A stretch of 64,000 nucleotides of DNA from Siminovitchia thermophila (GCF_016909185.1 NZ_JAFBFH010000011.1:62001-126000), one strand, 5' to 3'. Counted from the stretch's first letter, positions 17,947 through 26,844 are shown. The notes: generated by a model not told the origin, from the letters alone. A program made the numbers and translations.

Positions 17947-19428
17947 ATGGGTCAGTACGCGTATAAAAGTATTTCAGAGCTGTCACAACTTATCAGGGAG
18001 AAAAGACTTTCGCCTGTTGAGTTGCTTGAAGCGACCATCAAGCGAATTGAGACCCGCAACCAAGAGACCAATTCATTTGTTTACTTGAATTTTTCAGAAG
18101 CTAGAGAAAGAGCAAGGCAGGCTGAAGAGATGGTGATGGCCGGGGAAAAGTTGGGGCCTCTGCATGGTATTCCAACTGCTATAAAAGATTTATTTGATTT
18201 TAAACCCGGTTGGCCCGCCACATATGGAGGTATTCCCGCTTTAAAAGACCATATAGCCGATTTTTATTGTGTGTATGCTGAAAGAATGGAGAAAGCCGGT
18301 GCGATTATTGTAGGTAAAACAAATAGCCCTATCATGGGGTTTCGAGGAACGTGCGATAATCCATTGTTTGGACCAACAAAAAATCCATTTGATGTAACAA
18401 AAAATAGTGGTGGTTCTTCGGGAGGAAGTGCCGCTGCAGTGGCGGATGGGTTGATCCCTATTGCGGAAGGTACAGATGGGGGTGGATCGATTCGTATTCC
18501 TTCTGCCTGGTGCGGCACATACGGCTATCAAGCGTCCTATGGCAGAGTTCCAATGGTCATGAGGCCGAATGCTTTTGGCGGTATGAGTCCTTTTCTTTAT
18601 GAAGGGACGATAACGAGAACGGTTGAAGATGCTGCCATTGGCATGGCCTCCTTGACAGGTTATGATTCCAGGGATCCTTTGAGTGTAAACAGCAAGGTGG
18701 ACTACATGGGAGCCCTCCATAAATCTATGAAAGGATGGAAAATAGCCTACAGCCCGGATTTTGATGTGTATCCGGTAGACGAAAGAGTCAAGAATGTTGT
18801 GAAAAGTGCTGTGCAACTGTTTGAAGATGCTGGCGCGCATGTAGAAGAGGTGCAATTCGGTATCAAAAGAGACCAAAAGGAATTAAGTGATTGCTGGTGT
18901 CGAATGATGATGACCGCAAATATCGCAACATTCGAAATTTTAAAGCGACAAGGACTGGATTTATTAAAGAATGATCGAGATGACCTTCCTGAGGAATTTA
19001 CTTACTGGTCAGAATATGTCCATCATATGAAAGCAACAGATATCATCAATGACCAAATCATCCGAACAGAAATCTTTGACTCCATTCAAAAGATCTTCAA
19101 CGAGTATGATCTCATTATGACGCCAACTTTGGCTTGTCTACCAGTGGATAATGCGGATGATGGGGAGACAAAGGGGCCTTCTCACATAAATGGAATTGAA
19201 ATGAATCGGTTAATTGGTTGGTGCCTCACTTACTTTACAAACTTCACGGGACACCCCTCTGCTTCTATTCCTGCTGGTTTGGCAGGTCATCTTCCAGTTG
19301 GAATGCAAATAATTGGAAAAAGATTGGCCGATGAGGATGTATTCACTGCCAGTTCCATATTTGAACAGCTTAAGCCTTGGAAAGGCACGTACGAAATCTG
19401 CAATAATCGGGCCCGTGTCGAATCTTGA
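17947..19428 (+). CDS. Amidase signature family enzyme
   Basis: A 493-aa serine amidase. The Ser-cisSer-Lys triad is visible: Lys80 in TAIKDLFD, Ser157 in the GGSSGGSAAA motif and Ser181 in GTDGGGSIRIPS. It is a stand-alone amidase and not GatA, because no gatB or gatC is present. The family hydrolyses carboxamides such as indoleacetamide, nicotinamide or peptide amides. ATG 17947 follows AAAGGAGG. Its promoter is its own, yet position and strand place it with the lyase/opine-dehydrogenase module. Substrate unknown. Confidence 0.9.
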   Translation: MGQYAYKSISELSQLIREKRLSPVELLEATIKRIETRNQETNSFVYLNFSEARERARQAEEMVMAGEKLGPLHGIPTAIKDLFDFKPGWPATYGGIPALKDHIADFYCVYAERMEKAGAIIVGKTNSPIMGFRGTCDNPLFGPTKNPFDVTKNSGGSSGGSAAAVADGLIPIAEGTDGGGSIRIPSAWCGTYGYQASYGRVPMVMRPNAFGGMSPFLYEGTITRTVEDAAIGMASLTGYDSRDPLSVNSKVDYMGALHKSMKGWKIAYSPDFDVYPVDERVKNVVKSAVQLFEDAGAHVEEVQFGIKRDQKELSDCWCRMMMTANIATFEILKRQGLDLLKNDRDDLPEEFTYWSEYVHHMKATDIINDQIIRTEIFDSIQKIFNEYDLIMTPTLACLPVDNADDGETKGPSHINGIEMNRLIGWCLTYFTNFTGHPSASIPAGLAGHLPVGMQIIGKRLADEDVFTASSIFEQLKPWKGTYEICNNRARVES

Positions 19429-19458
19429 TTCATAAAAAAACTTGCATGAGCTTTTAGA

Positions 19459-19598
19459 TCCCGCATGTAAGATGCTATATACACCACTTCAAGACCTGAG
19501 TTGATACAAAAGGTTTAAGTGTGAGAAAACGGCACCTAAATGCCCGATTGGTTCAACTAACATTCAGTAGGAGCCCTACTGAATGAAGTTTCACTTTA
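19459..19598 (+). repeat. Double-hairpin interspersed repeat family A, copy 3
   Basis: About 140 bp, starting TCCCGCATGTAAG and ending TTTCACTTTA. The second stem is shortened to CATTCAGTAGGAG-CC-CTACTGAATG, a nearly loopless palindrome. Substitutions in the left arm (GATGCTATATACACC) weaken the first stem. It lies 30 bp after the amidase stop. Confidence 0.88.
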
Positions 19599-19687
19599 TC
19601 CATCATTGAAAGATCATTTAGCAAAAAAAGAAATTATTAATGTTAAGAAAAAAATAAGTAAAGTTGCTGTTAAATGCGAAAAAGGGC

Positions 19688-19775
19688 GCCGGCTATTTGG
19701 TATAATTGCGATTGCCAAAACCTAAATACCCAAAGGTGAAAGCTGAATATTGAAAAATCAACCAATGTAGCCGGC
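19688..19775 (+). other. Long imperfect stem-loop, function unknown
   Basis: GCCGGCTATTTGGT (19688-19701) pairs with ACCAATGTAGCCGGC (19761-19775), leaving a loop of about 60 nt. It lies just before the promoter at 19790 and is not followed by a T-run. Confidence 0.45.
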
Positions 19776-19789
19776 CTCCTCATCAATAC

Positions 19790-19817
19790 TTGACACTTGT
19801 CGGCAAATTTGTATAAA
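19790..19817 (+). promoter_or_regulatory. SigA-type promoter of the exporter leader
   Basis: TTGACA at 19790-19795, a 16-bp spacer and TATAAA at 19812-19817. Transcription would run through the 19.83-20.07 kb leader towards the MFS gene. Confidence 0.7.
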
Positions 19818-19835
19818 ATGAATATTATTTCAATC

Positions 19836-20071
19836 GGAAGGGGACAAAGTACATGATTTTCTAATCCTATTTCAAGAAAAAACATTGTTATGAACTATTC
19901 GGATCACTTCTGCATGAAAGGTCGATTCTTATTTGGGTATTGAATGGTTTGTAACAGTGCTTTTCTGGGTAGGATTAGCTATGTGCTTTTATAGTTAAAA
20001 AGGGCGAAGTGTCTTCTTTTTGCTATAAGGTCTCATTGCCTCCTGTTCAGAAAAGGACGGGAGGTTTTTTT
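19836..20071 (+). promoter_or_regulatory. Probable attenuator leader with mini-ORF and terminator
   Basis: A strong ribosome site, GGAAGGGG (19836-19843), is followed nine bases later by ATG ATT TTC TAA (19853-19864), a three-codon leader peptide, MIF. The leader ends in an intrinsic terminator (20039-20071: CCTCCTGTT paired with GGACGGGAGG, then seven T). This arrangement, promoter then translated mini-ORF then terminator before an exporter gene, resembles ribosome-mediated attenuation of antibiotic-efflux genes in Firmicutes. The mechanism is inferred and not shown. Confidence 0.55.
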
Positions 20072-20131
20072 GTGTTTGTAAAGTAAATGTTTCAAGGATG
20101 GAAAAATATTTGTAAAAAGGAGTCGATATGT

Positions 20132-21604
20132 GTGGAAAGCAAGTATGAATTTTTATCAGAAGATCCCAATATCAAAGTGTTGCCAATTATGCTTTCATTA
20201 ATCATCGGCGCCTTTTTTGCCATTTTAAATGAAACGTTGTTAAATATTGCGCTAACGACGTTAATGCAGGAATTTGGCGTATCCTTGACGATTGTGCAGT
20301 GGATGGCAACCGGTTTTATGTTGGTAATGGGTATTGTCATTCCTGTATCAGCTGTATTGATGCAATGGTTTACGACACGGCAAGTGTTCTTGGGGACAAT
20401 GATTGTATTCACAATTGGCACGGTCGTTTGCGCTGTTGCCCCTAATTTTAGCATTTTGTTGGTCGGCCGGTTACTTCAGGCAGTTGGAACCGGGCTTTTG
20501 ACACCGTTCATTTTCAATACATTTTTATTGCTGTATCCGCCTCATAGACGCGGAGCGGTAATGGGAATTGTTGGTTTGGTGATTATGTTCGCCCCGGCAA
20601 TCGGGCCGACATTATCCGGAGTTATTGTAGAATATTTGGGTTGGCGCTATTTGTTTATTGTTGTCATTCCATTTGCTTTGTTTTCCATTTTGTTTGCTTA
20701 TAAGTATTTAATCAATGTTTCAGAAGTCACAAAGCCGAAAGTGGATGTATTGTCCATTGTGTTATCGACGATTGGCGTAAGCGGCATTGTATTTGGTTTC
20801 AGTTCGCTTGGTGAAAGTGATGCTGGATTCCTCAATCCGCTCGTTTACCTGCCGATTATTGTTGGGGCCGCGGCACTCACCTTGTTTTCCTTCCGGCAGT
20901 TGAAGCTTGATGAACCGCTGCTTGATCTCAGAGTATTTCGGTTTCCCATGTATACACTCGGAGTCATCTTATTTTTAATTATTCTGATGGCGATGTTCTC
21001 TTCGGAAATTATTTTGCCGGTCTTTATGCAAGGACCGTTGGCGTTGACGGCTGCGACCGCGGGCTTGGTTTTGTTGCCGGGCAGTTTGTTAAGCGGGCTT
21101 TTGTCACCGGCAATGGGGCATCTGTTTGATAAATTGGGACCGCGTAACCTGCTCATTCCCGGCACCATGCTATTATGCGCAACGATGTTTATATTAAGTA
21201 ATTTAAGCTTGCAAACACCAATTTGGGTAATTGTTGCTTGTTATATGCTGCTCATGGTTTCGATATCGGCTGTAATGATGCCTGCTGAAACGAATGGCCT
21301 GAATCAATTGCCGAAAAAAATGTATCCCCATGGGACGGCCATCATGACCACTTTGCAGCCGATTGCCGGTGCGATAGGCGTGTCGGTATTTATCAGTTTG
21401 ATGAATGCCAAGCAAGCTCATTTTCTGGAAAAAGCAGAGGCTCCGACTCATCCTGCAACGATCAAAGCATCAATGGTGGAAGGTGTTGAATTTGTCTATC
21501 TCATCGCTCTTGGCCTATCGGTCATCGCTTTGATCATGTCATTTTTTGTGTATCGGGCCACGCCCAAAGAGATGAACGCTCCGGTATCGAAGGAATCGGA
21601 GTAA
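20132..21604 (+). CDS. MFS transporter, DHA2 (EmrB/QacA/LmrB) family
   Basis: A 14-helix proton-driven exporter. Typical DHA2 features are visible: the D1-type motif ILNETLLNIALTTLMQEFGV, motif A-like VGRLLQAVGTGLLTPF and motif C-like GIVGLVIMFAPAIGPTLSGV. GTG 20132 is chosen because AAAGGAG lies nine bases upstream; the ATG at 20087 lacks such a site and would add 15 polar residues. Length (490 aa) matches LmrB-type drug exporters. It is preceded by a leader with terminator, so expression is probably inducible. It could export an antibiotic or a pathway metabolite. Confidence 0.88.
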   Translation: MESKYEFLSEDPNIKVLPIMLSLIIGAFFAILNETLLNIALTTLMQEFGVSLTIVQWMATGFMLVMGIVIPVSAVLMQWFTTRQVFLGTMIVFTIGTVVCAVAPNFSILLVGRLLQAVGTGLLTPFIFNTFLLLYPPHRRGAVMGIVGLVIMFAPAIGPTLSGVIVEYLGWRYLFIVVIPFALFSILFAYKYLINVSEVTKPKVDVLSIVLSTIGVSGIVFGFSSLGESDAGFLNPLVYLPIIVGAAALTLFSFRQLKLDEPLLDLRVFRFPMYTLGVILFLIILMAMFSSEIILPVFMQGPLALTAATAGLVLLPGSLLSGLLSPAMGHLFDKLGPRNLLIPGTMLLCATMFILSNLSLQTPIWVIVACYMLLMVSISAVMMPAETNGLNQLPKKMYPHGTAIMTTLQPIAGAIGVSVFISLMNAKQAHFLEKAEAPTHPATIKASMVEGVEFVYLIALGLSVIALIMSFFVYRATPKEMNAPVSKESE

Positions 21605-21682
21605 ATAACGGCCTTACAAACGGGCTGATAAAGGCCTCTCCAGACAAATAAAAATCACGAATATGGATTGAACTTGAAAAAG

Positions 21683-21715
21683 AAAAGAGGCGTTCATTGG
21701 GGCGCCTCTTTTTTT
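21683..21715 (+). terminator. Rho-independent terminator
   Basis: AAGAGGCG paired with CGCCTCTT around a short loop, followed by seven T. It closes the exporter transcript. Confidence 0.8.
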
Positions 21716-21860
21716 GAGCCGTAACATATATCGGCATAGAAGTGATGCGATGTAGTAAAAGTCCGCGCTCCGTCCAGTTTCCTTTAAAAGAAAGCATCAA
21801 AATGATTCGGTGTGTTGCGATTTAGTTTTATATCAATTGTAAGACAATATAAAAAATATG

Positions 21861-21928
21861 TTGAATTTTGTTATTTTCGTTGTTATAATTAACTCGAAAA
21901 ATGAAATAACATTTCAATTAATGAAATG
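21861..21928 (+). promoter_or_regulatory. Promoter and triple-half-site operator of the aminotransferase gene
   Basis: TTGAAT (21861-21866), a 17-bp spacer and TATAAT (21884-21889). Eleven bases downstream lies ATGAAATAACATTTCA followed by ATTAATGAAATG (21901-21928), three alternating TGAAA/TTTCA half-sites. The same promoter, spacing and operator occur at 55008-55073. The position downstream of -10 suits a repressor. Which regulator binds is unknown. Confidence 0.75.
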
Positions 21929-22014
21929 TAGGTGTAAAGAGTACATATTATTGCTTACTCAAAAGTAAAATTGTAAGGGCTGTCATTGAATGAAAGTGGA
22001 AAGGGGAGTTTTCA

Positions 22015-23337
22015 TTGGGATTTATTGAAATAAAAACAACCATTCCCGGGCCGCGCTCATTAGACTTATGGAAGAAGCGCAAAGACGCTGTTCCCAATGG
22101 TATTTCCACCAATATTCCAATCGGAGTCTCTGAGGCTTCCGGTGCTTTAATAAGGGATATGGATGGAAATTGTTTCATTGATTTGGCTGGAGGTATTGGA
22201 ACTTTAAATGTTGGACATTTACCACCCGGAATCGTCGAGGTGCTGAAAGAGCAACTCGATTGCTTTATTCATCCTGTTTTTTCGGTCACTATGTATGAGT
22301 CTTATATTCAATTGGCTGAAAAGCTTAATCGCTTAGTCCCAGGAACATTTCCTAAAAAAACGATTTTCTTGAACAGTGGCGCAGAGGGAGTTGAAAACGC
22401 CATCAAAATTGCCCGGCGATTTACCGGACGACCAGGTATTATTTCTTTTGAAAGAAGCTTTCATGGAAGAACCTTTATGACGATGTCACTGACAGGTAAA
22501 GTGAAAGACTTTAAACAAGGTTTTGGTCCGATGGCGACAGATGTATACAAGGTTCCCTATCCATACCCTTACCGTGATGAGCAAACGACAGATGAGGAAT
22601 TGCTCAACAGTTTTCACCGCTTATTTCAAACAACGGTTGACCCGCGGGATGTTGCGGCCATTATGATGGAGCCTGTCCAAGGAGAAGGCGGACTGGTCGT
22701 TCCGTCCGCAACATTTGTAAAGGGAGTCAGAAAGCTGTGTGATCAATTTGGCATCGTTTTTATAGCCGACGAAGTTCAGACCGGCTTTGCCCGTACAGGA
22801 AAATTATTTGCCATGGAACATTTTGATGTAGAGGCCGATATAACAGTACTGTCAAAATCAATTGCTGCCGGAATCCCCTTGGCAGCTGTTACTGGAAAAG
22901 CGGACATCATGGATTCTCCAAAACAAAAGGAACTGGGAACGACTTTGGGAGGGAGTCCGTTAGGATGTATCGCAGGCCTTAAAGTGTTGGAAATGATAGA
23001 AAAAGAGAATCTGACAGACAGAGCTAATCTAATCGGTCAACAAATCAAAAAGCGCTTGGCGCATTCATCATCGTTCATTGGTGAAATAAGAGGAATTGGC
23101 GCGATGATCGGAATTGAAATCGTAAAAGATCAGGACACGATGGAACCATACCCTGAAATGGTGAAAGACATTGTGAAAAAATGTTATGAAAATGGTGTGA
23201 TCATCCTGACAGCCGGGGCATATGGGAATGTAATACGACTGCTGCCGCCCTTGGTCATTACTGATGCAGAGTTGTCGGAAGCATTGGCTGTATTGGAGAG
23301 TGTCTTATCCGGATTAGAAAAAGAAGGAAATTGTTAA
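22015..23337 (+). CDS. Class III (omega) aminotransferase, 4-aminobutyrate transaminase-like
   Basis: PLP-dependent fold type I enzyme of 440 aa. Asp252 in FIADEVQTGF should contact the pyridine ring and Lys281 in VLSKSIAAG should bind PLP. FLNSGAEGVENAIKIAR and MMEPVQGEGG are class III motifs. It is most like GabT/acetylornithine-type enzymes that move an omega-amino group to 2-oxoglutarate or pyruvate. The start is TTG 22015 behind AAGGGGAG; no in-frame ATG fits. It is transcribed alone from the promoter at 21861, since the exporter transcript ends at 21715 and no succinate-semialdehyde dehydrogenase follows. Confidence 0.88.
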   Translation: MGFIEIKTTIPGPRSLDLWKKRKDAVPNGISTNIPIGVSEASGALIRDMDGNCFIDLAGGIGTLNVGHLPPGIVEVLKEQLDCFIHPVFSVTMYESYIQLAEKLNRLVPGTFPKKTIFLNSGAEGVENAIKIARRFTGRPGIISFERSFHGRTFMTMSLTGKVKDFKQGFGPMATDVYKVPYPYPYRDEQTTDEELLNSFHRLFQTTVDPRDVAAIMMEPVQGEGGLVVPSATFVKGVRKLCDQFGIVFIADEVQTGFARTGKLFAMEHFDVEADITVLSKSIAAGIPLAAVTGKADIMDSPKQKELGTTLGGSPLGCIAGLKVLEMIEKENLTDRANLIGQQIKKRLAHSSSFIGEIRGIGAMIGIEIVKDQDTMEPYPEMVKDIVKKCYENGVIILTAGAYGNVIRLLPPLVITDAELSEALAVLESVLSGLEKEGNC

Positions 23338-23354
23338 TGTTTTTCAGGAAGTTT

Positions 23355-23569
23355 AGATCAATTCTTCAACCTTATATGTGTGTAATAAAGATAGTACAGA
23401 ATTAGCTAGACATTTGTTATTTCGAAATTATCTTCGTAACAATCCAGAGGCAGTTAATGAATATGAACAGTTAAAAAATGAATTGGCGAAGACTGCAAAA
23501 GACCGAGCTACTTATAGCGAGGGTAAAACTAAATGTGTAACTAAGATATTAGAGAACGCAATGAGGTAA
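23355..23569 (+). pseudogene. GrpB (UPF0157) family C-terminal fragment
   Basis: Codons from 23355 encode TLYVCNKDSTELARHLLFRN and continue to EGKTKCVTKILENAMR, matching the conserved C-terminal third of GrpB/UPF0157 nucleotidyltransferase-like proteins. A TAG at 23352 and the absence of the N-terminal domain upstream show that this is a remnant. It lies directly after the aminotransferase. Confidence 0.7.
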
Positions 23570-23758
23570 TGTCATTAGTTTTGAGTGTTCGACTGCTTTT
23601 TCAGTATGTGAAACATGTACTTACACTAACGGGTTCTTTCCTTTGGGATTCGAACTGGCTGCAAATCAGCAGCTTTTTTTATTCCACTAAAGGGGCAGGT
23701 TAGTGGAATAAGGAATAGGACTCTTTCAAAGAGAAATTAGCATTGTTGTTTAGTATAT

Positions 23759-24172
23759 ATGAACTATAAAGTTATTATAAACATTCCAATATCTAATAAC
23801 GAAGTACCTGAACTAAGAGAACATATTGGTTGGGGTAGACGAGATGATGATTACCCAATATTGTTTGAACGTTGTAATTTCTGGGCTGGGGTTAGAGGTA
23901 AAAATAATAAACTGATTGCCTTTGGGTATGTTTGTGGAAAGGGTTTAAAACATGGATATATGGAAGATATAATCGTTCATCCTCAGTATCAAGGACGGGG
24001 AATTGGAGTTGAGTTGGTAAAGGAATTATTGCGAGAGTCTGAACGGTTTGGATTAAGAATTGTAACGGTGTCATACGAGGAAAACAAAACTAGCTTTTAT
24101 AAAGCATATGGCTTTAACCTGGTTCAGGAGGATTATGGCAATCATCGTAATAAAAATTCTTACTTAAACTGA
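23759..24172 (+). CDS. GNAT family N-acetyltransferase
   Basis: A 137-aa single-domain acetyltransferase. The acetyl-CoA motif A is VHPQYQGRGIGVELVKELL (Q/R-x-x-G-x-G/A form), and the C-terminal FYKAYGFNLV segment is the usual GNAT motif B. Substrate unknown. The ribosome site is weak (TTTAGTATAT before ATG 23759), and the gene stands alone among pseudogenes. Confidence 0.85.
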   Translation: MNYKVIINIPISNNEVPELREHIGWGRRDDDYPILFERCNFWAGVRGKNNKLIAFGYVCGKGLKHGYMEDIIVHPQYQGRGIGVELVKELLRESERFGLRIVTVSYEENKTSFYKAYGFNLVQEDYGNHRNKNSYLN

Positions 24173-24227
24173 CGGGTGCGTTAGTAAAAATTCTTTTTGT
24201 AGTAAAATATGGCATTTGTAGTACAAA

Positions 24228-24276
24228 AAAAGATAGATAGAGGATAATTCTTTACTTCTCTATCTATCTTTTTAAT
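24228..24276. terminator. Bidirectional terminator after the GNAT gene
   Basis: AAAAGATAGATAGAG (24228-24242) pairs exactly with CTCTATCTATCTTTT (24258-24272), with A and T tracts on either side. Confidence 0.85.
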
Positions 24277-24367
24277 TTACCCCTTAAATGTCTGACATTA
24301 CATAAAACCTCATTGTTATTTTTACCGTCTTGACTTTTTATATAGCTAAAAAAACAAAAAACCCTTA

Positions 24368-24404
24368 AACACCCCCGCCTATAAATAAGTGGGGGTGTTT
24401 TTTT
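24368..24404. terminator. Bidirectional terminator between convergent units
   Basis: AACACCCCC and GGGGGTGTT form a nine-pair stem followed by a T-run. On the minus strand it lies at the 3' end of the PLA2-like pseudogene. Confidence 0.85.
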
Positions 24405-25096
24405 AATGAACATTTGCAATTTTTTACGAGGAAACCAAGCCAATAACACTAAGTGTAATACCGTCGGGGCATAGAACCAGTTTTTCTTTGCACAAGCAAT
24501 GAAATTGCAATTACATTGGCAGTCATTAGTTCCATAACTTGACCAATAACGATCGTGAGTAGGGCAGCAAACATCATATGGATTTATCGCCACCATATTT
24601 TCCACGATCACCACAGTTCCTTCCACAATGTTTATATCCAGGACAACCATCGCCCCATTGATACAAAGGTTTAACAGTTTTAAAAGATTGACCTTCAACA
24701 TAATTTGCATGATTCGGGAGGCCTTTTTCAAAGTCCATTGATTCAATAGATTTTCCAGTATAAGGAATTTCTATTTCAACTTATAAAAGTTGTCAGTTTG
24801 TTTTCGCCTTCCTTTAAAACCGCAGCTGTTACAACTTCTTAGTAAAAATTGTTAACAAACGACCGCATTGCCGAATTTCAGTACAACACGAGTAATGAGA
24901 TTACAATATTTTCATCAACCGGGGCAACGAATTCTGTTTTATTAGCTGCCAAAATGTAATAGCATCTTCTTTAAAATAAATCTTAGAATTTTATTTTTGA
25001 AATTCCATATTTGGCTTAATATGCATTAAATACAAATAATGCTTTTTCTTTTGACAGTTTACGTCCAAATTCCAATTCGATAATAGGTATTGCCAT
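24405..25096 (-). pseudogene. Secreted phospholipase A2-like protein, frameshifted
   Basis: Read on the minus strand, the start MAIPIIELEFGRKLSKEKAL (ATG at 25096, behind AAAGGAATG) soon hits a stop. Later frames give WGDGCPGYKHCGRNCGDRG and, after another shift, NPYDVCCPTHDRYWSSYG then TNDCQCNCNFIACAKKNW. CCxxHD followed by Y, with many cysteines, is the phospholipase A2 active-site and calcium-loop pattern. At least two frameshifts and an early stop separate the pieces. The PLA2 assignment rests on these motifs only. Confidence 0.6.
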
Positions 25097-25418
25097 TTGA
25101 ATCATTCCTTTATTTTTATTTACAACTATAACTAACACGGGGTGTCTTGCTTTACATTTTTCACCTCAATTGGTTGCTATATTTCAATAGGTGTAATTAA
25201 ATTGCAAAAACTAAAACAAGATTGGGAGAAATTTTTAACAATCGTAGTGATCAATTTGCTTCATTGCTTTTTATTTAGTCATTTTCTCCTTTTTTATATA
25301 TAATGTAAGCGGTGATGGGTCTTCTGTTCCAAGTCAAGCCAAGATGAATAAACTGTGAATAATCTCTTATTCTTTTATAATGAACAAGGACCACTTCATT
25401 AGAAGGGAGTGCGTTTGC
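25097..25418. other. Intergenic region, promoter of the small gene
   Basis: AT-rich. TATAAT at 25376-25381 precedes the 44-aa gene by about 40 bp; its -35 is weak. Nothing else is recognised. Confidence 0.45.
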
Positions 25419-25553
25419 ATGGTCGATGAGTCACAAATGATTCTTAAAGAGGTTTTGCAACTCGTTTATGAAAAAGGACAGGAAGAAGGCGCTTCACTCA
25501 ACCAGTTGTTAAAAGATGCGAGTGAATTATTGCATCTATTGGTCAAGCAATAA
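25419..25553 (+). CDS. Small soluble protein of 44 residues, unknown function
   Basis: The open frame MVDESQMILKEVLQLVYEKG through LLHLLVKQ starts at ATG 25419, nine bases after AGAAGGGAG. It is strongly amphipathic and probably one or two alpha-helices (LKEVLQLVYEKGQEEG and LNQLLKDASELLHLL heptad patterns). It has its own -10 element and lies 114 bp before the FAD oxidoreductase gene on the same strand, so it may belong to that unit. No family recognised. Confidence 0.6.
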   Translation: MVDESQMILKEVLQLVYEKGQEEGASLNQLLKDASELLHLLVKQ

Positions 25554-25667
25554 CAGGTTTTTTAGTCAGGCATCTGACATTAATCGCTTTGTTTCAGCCG
25601 TAAGGTCGTAGCTGAAGCACGATCTGGCTTAGAGTATGCAACATGAAATGGGAAAGGGCGTGAACAA

Positions 25668-26789
25668 ATGAAAGTAATCGTTGTAGGCGCGGGTATTGTA
25701 GGAGCAAGCACGGCCTACCATTTAGCGCGGGAAGGCGTGGAGGTTGTGGTTGTGGATTATCTACATGAAGGCCAGGCGACAGCAGCGGGAGCCGGGATTG
25801 TCTGCCCTTGGATTTCAAGCGGAGATGACAACCATCCGGATCTGTATACGCTTGCCAATGCGGGGGCGTGTTACTATCCTTCACTTATATCCATGCTGGG
25901 ACAAGATGGTGAAACAAATGTCAGCTATCGTTTAGTGGGAGCGATGGCCGTAAATAGTGATGAAGCGAAACTGGATGCAATCGAACAAATGGTTAGAAAA
26001 CGGCAATCGGAAACTCCGGAAGTGGGTGAAATTCGCCGTTTGTCCCCTGCCGAGGCACAAGCGCTTTTTCCGCCTTTAAACAGCGGTCTCGGGGCTGTAT
26101 ATGTTACAGGCGCCGCACGGGTAGACGGGAAGTTGATGAGAGACGCACTGAACAGAGCAGCCCAAAAGCATGGTGCCCTTTACCAATCAGGAGAAGCCGA
26201 TCTGGAAGCAAAAGATGGTAAAGTGGTTGGTGTCCGTGTGAAAGGTCAATTCATTTCCGCCGACGCTGTTGTCGTGACAGCAGGAGCGTGGATTTCCAAA
26301 GTGCTGGAGCCCTTGGGGATAGATGTATCCATCGTACCGCAACGGGGACAAATCATCCATTTAGAAGTTCCAGGACACGACACTTCCAATTGGCCCGTCA
26401 TTCTCCCGCAAAATGATCATTATCTCGTTTCGTTTGATCATTCCAGAGTAGTCGTGGGAGCAACAAGGGAAACAGGAGCGGGATTCGATTACCGTGTTAC
26501 GACATCTGGTGTAAAAGAAGTGCTTGATAAAGCATTGTCAATCGCTCCCGGTCTTGCCAACGGCACATTGAAGGAAATCAGAATCGGGTTTAGGCCATTT
26601 GGCAAAGAACTTTCACCTTTGATTGGACTTGTTCCTTCTATGGAGGGGCTCGTTATTGCCAATGGTTTGGGTGCTTCGGGCTTGACGATGGGGCCGTATG
26701 TCGGATTAACAGCGGCTAATCTTGTGCTTGGCAATGAACTGGACTTGGATCTTACCCCCTTTAATCCGTTGAGAAAAGTCACGGTGTAA
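25668..26789 (+). CDS. FAD-dependent amino acid oxidase/dehydrogenase (DadA/glycine oxidase-like)
   Basis: DAO-fold flavoprotein of 373 aa. The N-terminal dinucleotide fold reads VIVVGAGIVGASTAYHLARE with a following VVVVD strand. The C-terminal FAD-contact region is RIGFRPFGKELSPLIGLVP followed by IANGLGASGLTMGP. The family oxidises D-amino acids, glycine, sarcosine or proline-type amines to imino acids. ATG 25668 follows GAAAGGGCG. It is followed by its own terminator. Given the D-amino acid genes elsewhere in the window (racemase, N-acyl-D-amino acid deacylase), a D-amino acid substrate is plausible, but unproven. Confidence 0.88.
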   Translation: MKVIVVGAGIVGASTAYHLAREGVEVVVVDYLHEGQATAAGAGIVCPWISSGDDNHPDLYTLANAGACYYPSLISMLGQDGETNVSYRLVGAMAVNSDEAKLDAIEQMVRKRQSETPEVGEIRRLSPAEAQALFPPLNSGLGAVYVTGAARVDGKLMRDALNRAAQKHGALYQSGEADLEAKDGKVVGVRVKGQFISADAVVVTAGAWISKVLEPLGIDVSIVPQRGQIIHLEVPGHDTSNWPVILPQNDHYLVSFDHSRVVVGATRETGAGFDYRVTTSGVKEVLDKALSIAPGLANGTLKEIRIGFRPFGKELSPLIGLVPSMEGLVIANGLGASGLTMGPYVGLTAANLVLGNELDLDLTPFNPLRKVTV

Positions 26790-26805
26790 AAGCTATACAT
26801 AAAAG

Positions 26806-26843
26806 ACAGCAGTTGTCTCTATTTGGGCAAATGCTGTTTTTTG
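26806..26843 (+). terminator. Rho-independent terminator of the oxidoreductase gene
   Basis: ACAGCAGTTG pairs with CAAATGCTGT (one mismatch) and is followed by a T-run. Confidence 0.75.
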
Positions 26844-26844
26844 T

